From Deltaproteobacteria bacterium (GTDB taxonomy: Bacteria; Desulfobacterota; Binatia; HRBIN30; CADEER01), in NCBI GenBank assembly GCA_029262455.1, contig JAJCZJ010000031.1, positions 124,001 through 188,000 on the forward strand: DNA of 64,000 nt. The letters run 5' to 3'. Each line of letters begins with the position of its first letter. Positions within the stretch are counted from its first letter, which is position 1. A program made the position numbers and the translations under genes. Below, piece after piece: positions 36,308 through 44,217 of this stretch. The notes beneath the pieces are model-generated. The model was not told the DNA's origin. It did not search any database and worked only from the letters and a program-made list of their open reading frames with translations.

Positions 36308-37276
36308 TCAATCGTGTTCATCCGTGGCCCCATCAACGCTCGCCCAGTAGAAATAGAAATTGAACCACTGCAGCGGCCACTTGCGACAATAGTCCTCGAG
36401 CGTGGCCACGTAGGCCCCCAGCAATTCCACCGCCCGCTCGCGCCGCACCTTCCGCGGAATCACCTCACCTTCGGTCAACACCCGAACAGCAGCACTGTAT
36501 CGACCGTCACCGGTACGCACACACATCGACGTCAGCAACGGGCACCCAAGAGTACACGCCAACAAATACGGACTCAGCGGAAAACGCGCCGGCCGGCCGA
36601 GAAAGTCCACCGTCTCGACCTGCTCTTTGCTACCCGGTGGAACGCGGTCCCCGAGGATACCGACGAACTCGCCGCGATCGAGACATGCCTTGATCGCAAA
36701 CCCGGTCTGCGCGCTGCCAGGATCGAGCCGCAGTACCCGCAAGCTGCTCGACGGATCGAGCCGCTCGAAAAAGGCGGTCACACGCTCGGCCTGATCGGTG
36801 AACATCAACACGTTCATCACCACACCGTGCTCGCCGGCGAGAATCCGCGGCATGTCGAAGCTACCTAGATGTGCCCCGAGCAAGATACCGCCGCGCCCCT
36901 CCTCGGCGAATCGCATGAGAAGCTCACTACCACTGTGATGAAACTCGTATGACCCGAAGCCACCTCCCCAAGCCACCATTCGATCGTAAAGATTCACCGC
37001 GAACTCATAGTTGTGGTGCAGCCCGTCAATGCGCCGCGGCGGTTGTGAAGGAGCCACACCACCTGTCCAAGCCCGTAGAGTATTCAGGTAGTCGACTGTC
37101 GAGTCGGCTGCACGCGGGTGCGTCAAGTGGAAGTATGCCGCGATCGGGTACAGCAGCAGGCGCGCCACACGCGGTCCAGCCACACGATGAAGCGTCGCCA
37201 TGAATCGCATCGCCGCCATCGAACCAACTTCGGCAAGGTTCTCCCAATGCCTCCGATCGCTCACCTCCCACTCCAT
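36308..37276 (-). CDS. LpxL/LpxM-like acyltransferase of the aryl polyene-type cluster
   Basis: 322 residues. The N terminus has HWENLAEVGS, typical of this family. The catalytic motif is H-x4-D in GAHLGSFDMPR, followed by VGILGDRVPPGS and the end QWFNFYFYW. LpxL-type enzymes acylate lipid A; relatives in aryl polyene clusters are thought to place the polyene acyl chain on its lipid anchor. The start overlaps the GT2 gene end by 16 bp, so it is the last gene of the - strand sub-operon 40884-36308. Part of its 3' end is duplicated downstream. Confidence 0.85.
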   Translation of the reverse strand: MEWEVSDRRHWENLAEVGSMAAMRFMATLHRVAGPRVARLLLYPIAAYFHLTHPRAADSTVDYLNTLRAWTGGVAPSQPPRRIDGLHHNYEFAVNLYDRMVAWGGGFGSYEFHHSGSELLMRFAEEGRGGILLGAHLGSFDMPRILAGEHGVVMNVLMFTDQAERVTAFFERLDPSSSLRVLRLDPGSAQTGFAIKACLDRGEFVGILGDRVPPGSKEQVETVDFLGRPARFPLSPYLLACTLGCPLLTSMCVRTGDGRYSAAVRVLTEGEVIPRKVRRERAVELLGAYVATLEDYCRKWPLQWFNFYFYWASVDGATDEHD

Positions 37277-38004
37277 GCACGCACCAGGAGACCCGGCATC
37301 CGCGGCACGCTACGGGCCAGCAACCGGGTGTACAAGCGCGCCATCCGCAACGTGTCACGCAACCCGTCGAAGTGGGACAAGCCGCCAGGCAGGTAGCGAA
37401 CGCGGGTCGGCAAGTTGCGCACCGGCACGCCGGCCCAATACAGAGTGACAGCCAACCCCGGTTCGAACTCCATCCGGTCGCCGAGTGATTCCTTCTCCAA
37501 CAGGGCTAACGTCGACGCCAGTGGAACCGCTCTATATCCGCAAAGCGGATCGTCGATCGCGAACGAGTACGTGCAAAGCCAGACGATCGCGCGCGACACT
37601 TGCCGTGCATACAGACGCGCACGATCAACGCTATCGTCAAAGATCGGCTTTCCGAGAATCAGCGCTTCCGGCTCGGCGCGAATCGCCTCAATGAATCGCG
37701 GCAAGTCCGCAAGCTCGTGCTGCCCGTCGGCGTCGAGATGAATCACGTGTGTCGCGCCGCCCTCGCAGGCAAGACGGAACCCGCAGCGCAACGCCGCACC
37801 CTTGCCCCCATTCGGGTCGACGCGATGAACTTCGACACCCGCATTCGATTCCGCCAGCTGCTCGAGAACGACCCGCGTCGCAGCGCCACTTCCATCGTCG
37901 ACGATCAGACACGGCGCAATTCCGTCGATCTGATCGACGATCGCAGTGATCGTATCACCGTGGTCGAAGATCGGGATCAAGATCCACGGTCGGAGTTCAG
38001 TCAC
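37261..38004 (-). CDS. GT2-family glycosyltransferase (dolichol-phosphate mannosyltransferase-like)
   Basis: 247 residues. The GT-A nucleotide-binding start is ILIPIFDHGDTITAIVDQI, then CLIVDDGS, and the metal site HLDADGQHELADLP (D-x-D). A late VRYLPGGLSHFD matches the small cytoplasmic GT2 proteins common in aryl polyene clusters. It would add a sugar from an NDP or polyprenyl donor to the cluster product or its lipid anchor. It overlaps both neighbours (4 bp upstream, 16 bp downstream), so it is tightly co-expressed. Confidence 0.87.
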   Translation of the reverse strand: MTELRPWILIPIFDHGDTITAIVDQIDGIAPCLIVDDGSGAATRVVLEQLAESNAGVEVHRVDPNGGKGAALRCGFRLACEGGATHVIHLDADGQHELADLPRFIEAIRAEPEALILGKPIFDDSVDRARLYARQVSRAIVWLCTYSFAIDDPLCGYRAVPLASTLALLEKESLGDRMEFEPGLAVTLYWAGVPVRNLPTRVRYLPGGLSHFDGLRDTLRMARLYTRLLARSVPRMPGLLVRAWSGR

Positions 38005-39767
38005 TCTGGAGCCTCGCCGACATTCAGCCGGCCGGACGACAGCTCGACAGAACCACGCATGAGGCGAAAGCGGACCCGACCGCGAGCCTCATCCACTTCC
38101 GCGAAGATCTCGAAACGATTCCCCGGCAACAACGGCTCCTTGAACTTGAGCGCCTCCACCGATCGGATCGCCCTACCTACGAATCCCAATCGCGCCACTG
38201 CGGCAACCACCCATCGCACTTGAACAACCCCAGCGACGACCGGAGCACCGTCGAAGTGCCCTTCAAAGTAAGCGAGTCGATCCGGCACGACGCACCGCAA
38301 CCGTAGTGAAGTTTCGCTCAGCGATTCCTCTTCGACGATCGGATCGACGAGCGGCCGATCTTCATCGGTCGAAAACAGCGCATGCAGGGCCGCCGCCGGC
38401 AACTTCCCCTGCGCATTGCGCGGTAGGCTGTCGACAAAACGCCAAGTCTTGGGGAGCAGAACCCGATCAAAAAATGGACTCAACTTCGCCGCCAGCTCGC
38501 GCCCGAGATCGCCACGTCCTAGCTCGGACAGGAAGTGTTGCCCCACCGGAGCCAACACGACCGCGGCGCAAACGCGCTGCTCGGCGCCGCGGCGCACCGC
38601 AATCAGCGCGACATCCTCGACCGTCGGCAAACGCGCCAACTCTGCTTCCATGTCCGGTAAAGACAGCCTCTTGGCCCCTATCTTGACGGTGCGATCGACC
38701 CGGCCGCGCAGCCGAAACGACCCGTCGGTCGCAAACTCCACCCGATCGCCCATGACGAAACGGGTCAGGCCACCGTCCGGCTCACCCACACTGGCGAACG
38801 GTGATCGCACAACGAGTGTGCCGGCCGCGTCTGCACTGACATCAACGTTCGGAAACGGTCTCCACGGCACGTCTCCACCAGCCGGTCGCTGCCGCCACGC
38901 GACGCCGCCAGTTTCGGTCGAGCCAAAGACCTCAAAAGCCGCCTCGCCCACTTGCTCAGCCAGACCCACAGCCGCTTGCTCATCGAGCGGCGCGCCGGAA
39001 GTGAACACTGCGCCCACTCCAGTACCGCGCAGCACTTCCGTCTCGACCATCATTTTTACTTGCACGGGCGATGATACCAGAACCGATGTGCGCTCGCGCA
39101 ATCGTGCCGCAACTTCTTCGCCATGCAGCAAGGTACGCGTTGCGAACTCCCTCCCAGCAGCTAGCGGCCACAGGACCCGAAAGAGACTCCCGTAAATGTG
39201 ATGCGGGGCAACCGTGGCAACGACGCGCGCATCACCGACCGCAGCGCCAAAGACGCGCTCGAGGACGACCACTTCATCATCCAAGTGACGCAATCGTTTG
39301 GCCACACCCTTATTGTCGCCACTGCTTCCCGAGGTATAGAACTCAACGAAGGGAGCATCGCGGTCGAGCTCGCTAAACCCCAACGGCAAATCTTCGGCGA
39401 CTTCGACAGGCACGGCGAGATCGAGATGCTGAAGCCGGTTGTCGGCCGGTTGCCAATCGATGTCGATCAGACATCCGTCAGCCGTCTCCGAGAGCCGCTC
39501 GAGTGTGCCTCGTCCTCCGTTGGGCGGAAGCACCGCAACGCCACCGGCATGAGCGACGGCAAAGAGGCCAACCGCAAGCGATAGGGCGTCCTCGGAAAAC
39601 ACCAGCCACCGGCTTCCGCCGGTGGCTCGAATCTGATCGCGCAGCGCCGCAACCCTGGCGCCGAACTCGGACCACCGAACGACCGTGTCCGCGTCAAAAG
39701 CCACGACCGCCCGATCGTCGTGACCGTTCGCCAGCAGCGATCCGAGCCGGACGAGTTGCCGTTGCAT
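38001..39767 (-). CDS. Acyl-AMP ligase fused to an ApeI-type dehydratase
   Basis: 588 residues. Residues 1-455 are an ANL-family adenylating enzyme: P-loop FYTSGSSGDNKGVAK, FEVFGSTETGGVAWR, GRVDRTVKIGAKRLS and terminal Lys in LPRNAQGKL. Residues 470-588 are a hotdog dehydratase (LAYFEGHFDGAPVVAGVVQ, the H-F-x-G-x-P-V-x-x-G pattern of FabA/FabZ-like proteins). In aryl polyene clusters the ligase (ApeH) loads an aromatic acid on the ACP and ApeI dehydrates; here they are one chain. The ACP gene lies 24 bp upstream, which supports ACP loading. Confidence 0.88.
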   Translation of the reverse strand: MQRQLVRLGSLLANGHDDRAVVAFDADTVVRWSEFGARVAALRDQIRATGGSRWLVFSEDALSLAVGLFAVAHAGGVAVLPPNGGRGTLERLSETADGCLIDIDWQPADNRLQHLDLAVPVEVAEDLPLGFSELDRDAPFVEFYTSGSSGDNKGVAKRLRHLDDEVVVLERVFGAAVGDARVVATVAPHHIYGSLFRVLWPLAAGREFATRTLLHGEEVAARLRERTSVLVSSPVQVKMMVETEVLRGTGVGAVFTSGAPLDEQAAVGLAEQVGEAAFEVFGSTETGGVAWRQRPAGGDVPWRPFPNVDVSADAAGTLVVRSPFASVGEPDGGLTRFVMGDRVEFATDGSFRLRGRVDRTVKIGAKRLSLPDMEAELARLPTVEDVALIAVRRGAEQRVCAAVVLAPVGQHFLSELGRGDLGRELAAKLSPFFDRVLLPKTWRFVDSLPRNAQGKLPAAALHALFSTDEDRPLVDPIVEEESLSETSLRLRCVVPDRLAYFEGHFDGAPVVAGVVQVRWVVAAVARLGFVGRAIRSVEALKFKEPLLPGNRFEIFAEVDEARGRVRFRLMRGSVELSSGRLNVGEAPE

Positions 39768-39791
39768 ACCGCTACCGAGAATCGTGGGCTG

Positions 39792-40061
39792 CTATTTGAC
39801 TCGGTGCTCTCGCACAAAATCCGCGAGGTTGCGCACGGAGGCAAAGATCACCTGATTGCGATCGGGGTCGTCCTCGATTTTGACGCCATAGCTCTCTTCC
39901 AGAACCACCGCTAACTCCAGAGCGTCGATCGAATCCAACCCGAGACCCTCGACGAACAGCGGGGCGTCGGTTTCGATCTCGGCTGGCTCGATATCCTCCA
40001 GCGCAAGCGCGTCCACGATCAATGATTTCAGGTCGATCTCGATAGTATCAGACATCTGCAT
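39792..40061 (-). CDS. Acyl carrier protein
   Basis: 89 residues, acidic. The phosphopantetheine site is Ser in GLGLDSIDALELAVVLEE (the D-S-I/L motif, at about residue 43). It carries the growing chain for the ketosynthase, reductase and dehydratases of the cluster. The start lies inside the end of the PlsC-like gene (14-bp overlap); ATG 40061 or ATG 40055 could be used. Only one ACP is visible, while known aryl polyene clusters usually have two, so a second may lie outside the window. Confidence 0.92.
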   Translation of the reverse strand: MQMSDTIEIDLKSLIVDALALEDIEPAEIETDAPLFVEGLGLDSIDALELAVVLEESYGVKIEDDPDRNQVIFASVRNLADFVREHRVK

Positions 40062-40884
40062 AGCCTAGCTCTCGAAGGAAATATTCCCGCATCACCTGAT
40101 TGACTTTGCGGGCGGCAAGACCGCGGCTCTCCGTTCCATCAACACATTCTTTCGCGGAGATCGGCTCGCCAACGGTAAACGACATTCTCGGTGTTCCCTC
40201 CGGTATGTCGTACCAGGCCCGCCCCTTCAACCCGAAGGGGGGGGTGCAACGAATCACGATCGGCAGCATGTCGCATCCACTGGCCAGAGCAATCCGCGCC
40301 GCGCCGCGATGGAACGGATGCAGGGCCGCTTCCGGCGAGCGCGTCCCTTCCGGAAAAATCAATACCCGCCGGCCCGCAGCCAGACGCCGCGCACTCTCTT
40401 CGATCACCCGTCGTGGATCGTCATTGCTGAGATGACCACCCTCGACTATCGCCCGACCGATAATCGGCTGACCGATCCAGCTGACCTCGGCGATGTTGTC
40501 CACCTGCTCCATCATCGAGACCAAAAACGTCGCATCGAGGGCCGTCGGGTGATTCGCCACCATTAGCAGCGGGCCCGGCTGCAGCAGCCTATCGATTCCG
40601 TAGAAACGCACATCAATCACGCGCAGAACGCCCACGACTCGACGCACGACCCGCGCCGCCCGGTGCAGCGCCCACTGCGTCAAGTCACCGCGCGATTCCG
40701 ACCGTCGCAGCCTGGACGCAATCGGCACGACAACCCAGGTCGCCACTGCGATCGTGGCTCCAAACGTGAAGTAGACCAGCCCAACCCGCACCAGCCGAAA
40801 CAGACGTAGCGCCAATCGAAGCGGCGAAACAACGCAAGCACGGCCCTCCAGCCCGCTTGCCCGGGTGGTTTCCTTCGCGTTCAC
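40048..40884 (-). CDS. PlsC-like 1-acylglycerol-3-phosphate acyltransferase
   Basis: 278 residues with one or two N-terminal membrane segments (VGLVYFTFGATIAVATWVV). The acyltransferase motif is NHPTALDATF (H-x4-D), followed by LIFPEGTRSPEAALHPF, the second conserved block that binds the phosphate. Members of this family in aryl polyene clusters are believed to build the lipid anchor. It is the first gene of the - strand sub-operon. The intergenic region upstream (40885-41082) should hold the promoter. Confidence 0.87.
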   Translation of the reverse strand: MNAKETTRASGLEGRACVVSPLRLALRLFRLVRVGLVYFTFGATIAVATWVVVPIASRLRRSESRGDLTQWALHRAARVVRRVVGVLRVIDVRFYGIDRLLQPGPLLMVANHPTALDATFLVSMMEQVDNIAEVSWIGQPIIGRAIVEGGHLSNDDPRRVIEESARRLAAGRRVLIFPEGTRSPEAALHPFHRGAARIALASGCDMLPIVIRCTPPFGLKGRAWYDIPEGTPRMSFTVGEPISAKECVDGTESRGLAARKVNQVMREYFLRELGYADV

Positions 40885-41082
40885 AGTCTTGGACTAGCCT
40901 GGATCGCCGGTCTATTCCATGCGGGGACCGGACTCAGTGACTCAGTTGCGCCCATTGCCCCATCGCAAAGGAGCCGCTGGGGAGCGACGATATTTACGAA
41001 TTTACGAAGCTAGTGGCCTACAACTTCTCAGAGTAGTACACGGTCTTTGGAACCCAGAGTCGAGAACGAGGTATAGCAACCA

Positions 41083-41286
41083 ATGATCGTGTTATTGTGC
41101 TACGCGGCTCTGGCATTAGTCGGATGGCAGATTGGCTGGACGACCGGTACCGAGCCGTCGATCTTGATGAATCCGTTTGGCGTGCTGGCAGCACCGGTTG
41201 GTGCTGCCGTTGGCCTGGTGCTTGCGGCCCTGCTGCACATCGGCTGGATTTTGGTACAACGGTTGGCACGCTCTGACGCTCGGTGA
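41083..41286 (+). CDS. Small two-helix membrane protein, unknown
   Basis: 67 residues with two hydrophobic helices (IVLLCYAALALVGWQIGW and PVGAAVGLVLAALLHIGWILV) and a short charged tail. A GAGG about ten bases upstream of the ATG supports translation. It resembles no family I can name. It is divergent from the PlsC-like gene and could be a minor inner-membrane component. Confidence 0.45.
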   Translation: MIVLLCYAALALVGWQIGWTTGTEPSILMNPFGVLAAPVGAAVGLVLAALLHIGWILVQRLARSDAR

Positions 41287-41294
41287 TCACCATT

Positions 41295-41330
41295 CAGAAG
41301 GCTCGCGCCGGGCAGAAGGCTCGCGCCGGG
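41295..41330. repeat. 18-bp direct tandem repeat
   Basis: Two identical 18-mers (unit CAGAAGGCTCGCGCCGGG) lie head to tail just after the small membrane-protein gene. No gene spans them on + beyond that stop. Probably a local slippage product. Confidence 0.85.
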
Positions 41331-41410
41331 CGCGGGTGGATGAATCGAAACCGCACGGTCCGGAATGGGGCGTCCCCGGTTGGCAATCTGAGCCCACAAG
41401 AACGTCAAGC

Positions 41411-42026
41411 CTATCGATCCGCCCCGAGGCGGATCCCGATCCTGACCGTCGTAGAGACAAACTCCAAACCGCCGAGGGCATCGAAGGCGTTATGGTAACG
41501 CGCCGCGATGCCGAGAACCAAGCGCTCACTCACAGCGAAGTCGATTCCACCTCCTGCGTTGATGCCGAAGCTGTCGTCAGCAAGCTTGATGTTGTCATCG
41601 AAGACACCCACCTCGGCTTCGGCCCTGTACCAGCCGACCTCGCCGCCCAGCCAAGGCCGGATCCGGCTCGGAGGAAGCGGGTAGAGGCGGGCGCCGCCGG
41701 TAAGGGAAAGCGCGTAGAACGTGTCACTGGCAATGCCAATATCGACGCCGGCAAAATTGCCTTGAAAGCGTCCGGTCAGGTCGACGTATTCATGGATCGA
41801 GTACCCGGCTCCAAGCGCGAACGAGCCCCCGAGATCGAGATCGCTCTGCACCGAAAGGCTATCTCGTTCCAGCTCGATGTCTTGCAGGTTGAACATCGTG
41901 CCAGCTTCGATCTCCAACTGCCATTGCGCGTTTGCCATCTGCACCGGCCCGCCACAAAGAGATTGCCACCAGCGTGCAGATACCCGCCAGGCGACCGATT
42001 GCGTTCCCGCGACTGCTGCTGTCCAT
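41411..42026 (-). pseudogene. Outer-membrane beta-barrel protein with frameshift in its signal peptide
   Basis: The mature part (41411 to about 41945) starts QWQLEIEAGTMFNLQ and is a ~180-residue OmpW/OmpA-like eight-stranded barrel with alternating hydrophobic strands (YALSLTGGARLYPLP). Upstream in the same frame is no signal peptide. In a neighbouring frame, ATG 42026 begins MDSSSRGNAIGRLAGICTLVAISL, a good signal. Joining it by a one-base shift near 41955-41970 gives CGGPVQMANA before QWQ, a normal signal-peptidase site. So the gene is frameshifted within the signal peptide, by mutation or sequence error. As read, export would fail. Confidence 0.68.
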
Positions 42027-42082
42027 CCTAAACCCTTTCTTTGCATCGAGGTTTGCTTGGGCATTCGTTGCATTTGTGGTGC

Positions 42083-42117
42083 CTGCTGGCGGAAGGCCGA
42101 AAGGCCCCCGCCAGCAG
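42083..42117 (-). terminator. Strong hairpin between two exported-protein genes
   Basis: CTGCTGGCGG (42083-42092) pairs with CCGCCAGCAG (42108-42117), and GGCC-GAAA-GGCC forms the inner stem and a stable tetraloop. It lies 18 bp downstream of the - strand gene ending at 42136. No T tract follows, so it may be an RNA-stabilising or attenuating element rather than a strict terminator. Confidence 0.55.
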
Positions 42118-42135
42118 CGCTTTGGTAGAAGAGCT

Positions 42136-42756
42136 TCAGGTCGTCACGCGGCGCAAGAACAACAGACCGACCCCGAGGAGGAACGACAGGCTGCCGTGCA
42201 TATTCATCTGCTTCGGGGGGACGACGGCGCAGCCGTCGAGCTTGATGTCGTCCTGGGAGATGTTCTCGAAGCTGTAGAACTCGGACAGCGGCGCCTCCTC
42301 TGGGCCTCCGTAAACCGTGCTTACACCGCTGAAGGTGAGCACCGGCTTGACGCTGGCCTCGATCGTTCCCATGGGTTGAAACACTTCACTAGGGCCATAG
42401 GCGCCTACCGGATCAGGCGTTCCGTAAGCCGCCCACGCCACATAGACTGCATTCGGCACGACGCCCTCACCGACATGGCCCGGACCTACGGACGCGCAGA
42501 CCTGGGACAAACACGAGAATGTATCGGAGATGTCCTCGTGAGGCGTGAAGCTGGTGGCGTTGACGACTCCGACGGCTCCGTGGCCGAGGGGGACGCTGGA
42601 CTTGATCTGGAGCGTCCAGGTCCCGGGTGCTTGCGGAACCTTCTTGGTCTTGATTGCGACCAGGGGTGGCTCAGCACCGAGGGTTGTCGAGGCCGAGAAC
42701 GTGCATCCGAGCATGGCGAGAAGTGCGAAATGTCGGATCGTTGTGAAAGTGGTCAT
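42136..42756 (-). CDS. Exported protein with PEP-CTERM-like sorting tail
   Basis: 206 residues with an N-terminal signal (HFALLAMLGCTFSASTTLGA) and a C-terminal tripartite tail: a short VVPPKQMNMHG segment, a hydrophobic helix SLSFLLGVGLLFL and a terminal RR. This is the layout of PEP-CTERM-type sorting signals, here with VPP rather than PEP. The middle domain is unknown, with two Cys in SCLSQVCAS. AAAGGAG lies six bases upstream of ATG 42756. No exosortase gene is present in the window, so the sorting assignment is inference. Confidence 0.6.
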   Translation of the reverse strand: MTTFTTIRHFALLAMLGCTFSASTTLGAEPPLVAIKTKKVPQAPGTWTLQIKSSVPLGHGAVGVVNATSFTPHEDISDTFSCLSQVCASVGPGHVGEGVVPNAVYVAWAAYGTPDPVGAYGPSEVFQPMGTIEASVKPVLTFSGVSTVYGGPEEAPLSEFYSFENISQDDIKLDGCAVVPPKQMNMHGSLSFLLGVGLLFLRRVTT

Positions 42757-42801
42757 ATCATTCTCCTTTGATCGCTTTTTGGAGGGATCGAACGACAATC
42801 C

Positions 42802-44217
42802 CTATGGACAGGCAGGTCCGTCACAAAGCAGCGGGCACGCGTTGCACTTGGGTCCGACCTCTTTACCGAAGAGCTGACGGGCGCGGGTCATGTCGGGCGG
42901 CCCGACGAAATCCCCGTTGCCATCCAGGTCGTATCTGGCACAGGCCTCAGCTCCTGAGGTGCCACAGTTACTTCCGGAGCGAGCTTTGTTGAACGAGGCG
43001 CGCATGTGGGTGACATCGGCGCCGCCGACGAAAACGCCGCCGGCAACGAACTTGGCGTCGCACTGATTGCCGAAGCCGTCGGCGTCGTCGTCTAACTGTT
43101 CGCCGGTCGTCGACTGAAACGTTTCAGGCTCGGGCGCACCGAGGGTGCCAAGGCGGGGGTTGTACGTCTCGGAGCAGTTGTCGCAGGCATCAGACACTCG
43201 GTCTCCATCAGCGTCACATCGAGGTGCAACGACGGTCAATCCATGCTGTCCGGTGGTAATCGCAGTCACTTGGCCCGCGCTTGACGTCTCGTAAAGCCAC
43301 GCCCCGTCGCCGGCGTTCGACGATGCATAGCCGAGCTCGCCCGACGCCAGGATCGACACGTCGAGGCCGAAGGAATTGGCGCTACCCGGGAGCTCGAGGG
43401 TGCAAAGGTTCGTGCGGGTGGCGACGTCGATCATCTGAATGTCGGCAAACCATGTGTTGACGAAGACGGTCGTGCAGTCGGGGTCGACGTCGACACCGTA
43501 CGCACCGGCGGAAACGCCGACGGAATCGATCAGGGTGTTGAAAACAGGGTCGAAGAAGTGGACGTACCCGCCGATCTCGGAGACCACGAACAAGCTGCCA
43601 TCGGCACACGATGCCGCATCGACGAAGGCAGCCGAGGGGATGGTGACGTTTGCGACTAACTCTAGACTGGCGGCGTCAAACACCCTGATCGCTCCGCCGC
43701 CGACTACGAACATGTGTTCGCCCGAGGGCGTGTTCACGCTGGTGATACTGGCCGCGGCGGCACCGGCGAGCACCAAAGACACGGTGCGAGACACCGGGTC
43801 GTTGAGATTGTCGATCGTATAGATCCCGTCGACCGTACCAACCCAGAGAGTCTCGCCGTCTTGCGTGAGCTCGATCCCGTGCACCGAGGCTGGCAATTCG
43901 ATTTCATCGACCTCGACATGTTGCTCATTGTCGATGACGAAGACCTTCGGGCCCTCGGCGGCATAGGCGGACGAGCCACTGCAACTCAAGGCCAACCGAT
44001 CGGCTGTCAGCGCATGGTTCTCGACCGAATCGCCGATGACGACTACAGGTGAGGTCGCGGTGTGATCCAGATTGTCGATCAAAGCAACGGCGAGCTCGCC
44101 GGTGATGACGTCTTGCTGCAGGGCGACCGCCTTGCACGAGGCGCGGGCGACGACGGGCGTCACCGCGAGCCCTGCCACCAGCACAGCTGAGAGCAAACTT
44201 CGACTACGTTTGTTCAT
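42802..44217 (-). CDS. Exported beta-propeller with thrombospondin-3-like and dockerin-like tail
   Basis: 471 residues with a signal peptide (LLSAVLVAGLAVTPVVARA). The first 330 residues form YncE-like propeller blades (GIELTQDGETLWVGTVDGIYTI). A C-terminal part has calcium-binding patterns: DADGDRVSDACDNCSETYN, DDDADGFGNQCDAKF, then YDLDGNGDFVGPPDM. This matches secreted proteins common in delta-type and Binatota-like genomes. AAGGAG precedes ATG 44217. The function is unknown; attachment or extracellular matrix is possible. Confidence 0.7.
   Translation of the reverse strand: MNKRSRSLLSAVLVAGLAVTPVVARASCKAVALQQDVITGELAVALIDNLDHTATSPVVVIGDSVENHALTADRLALSCSGSSAYAAEGPKVFVIDNEQHVEVDEIELPASVHGIELTQDGETLWVGTVDGIYTIDNLNDPVSRTVSLVLAGAAAASITSVNTPSGEHMFVVGGGAIRVFDAASLELVANVTIPSAAFVDAASCADGSLFVVSEIGGYVHFFDPVFNTLIDSVGVSAGAYGVDVDPDCTTVFVNTWFADIQMIDVATRTNLCTLELPGSANSFGLDVSILASGELGYASSNAGDGAWLYETSSAGQVTAITTGQHGLTVVAPRCDADGDRVSDACDNCSETYNPRLGTLGAPEPETFQSTTGEQLDDDADGFGNQCDAKFVAGGVFVGGADVTHMRASFNKARSGSNCGTSGAEACARYDLDGNGDFVGPPDMTRARQLFGKEVGPKCNACPLLCDGPACP

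Noticed and set aside
41295-41330. CRISPR-like repeat
   Set aside because: Two 18-bp units lie head to tail with no spacer; this is a simple tandem duplication.
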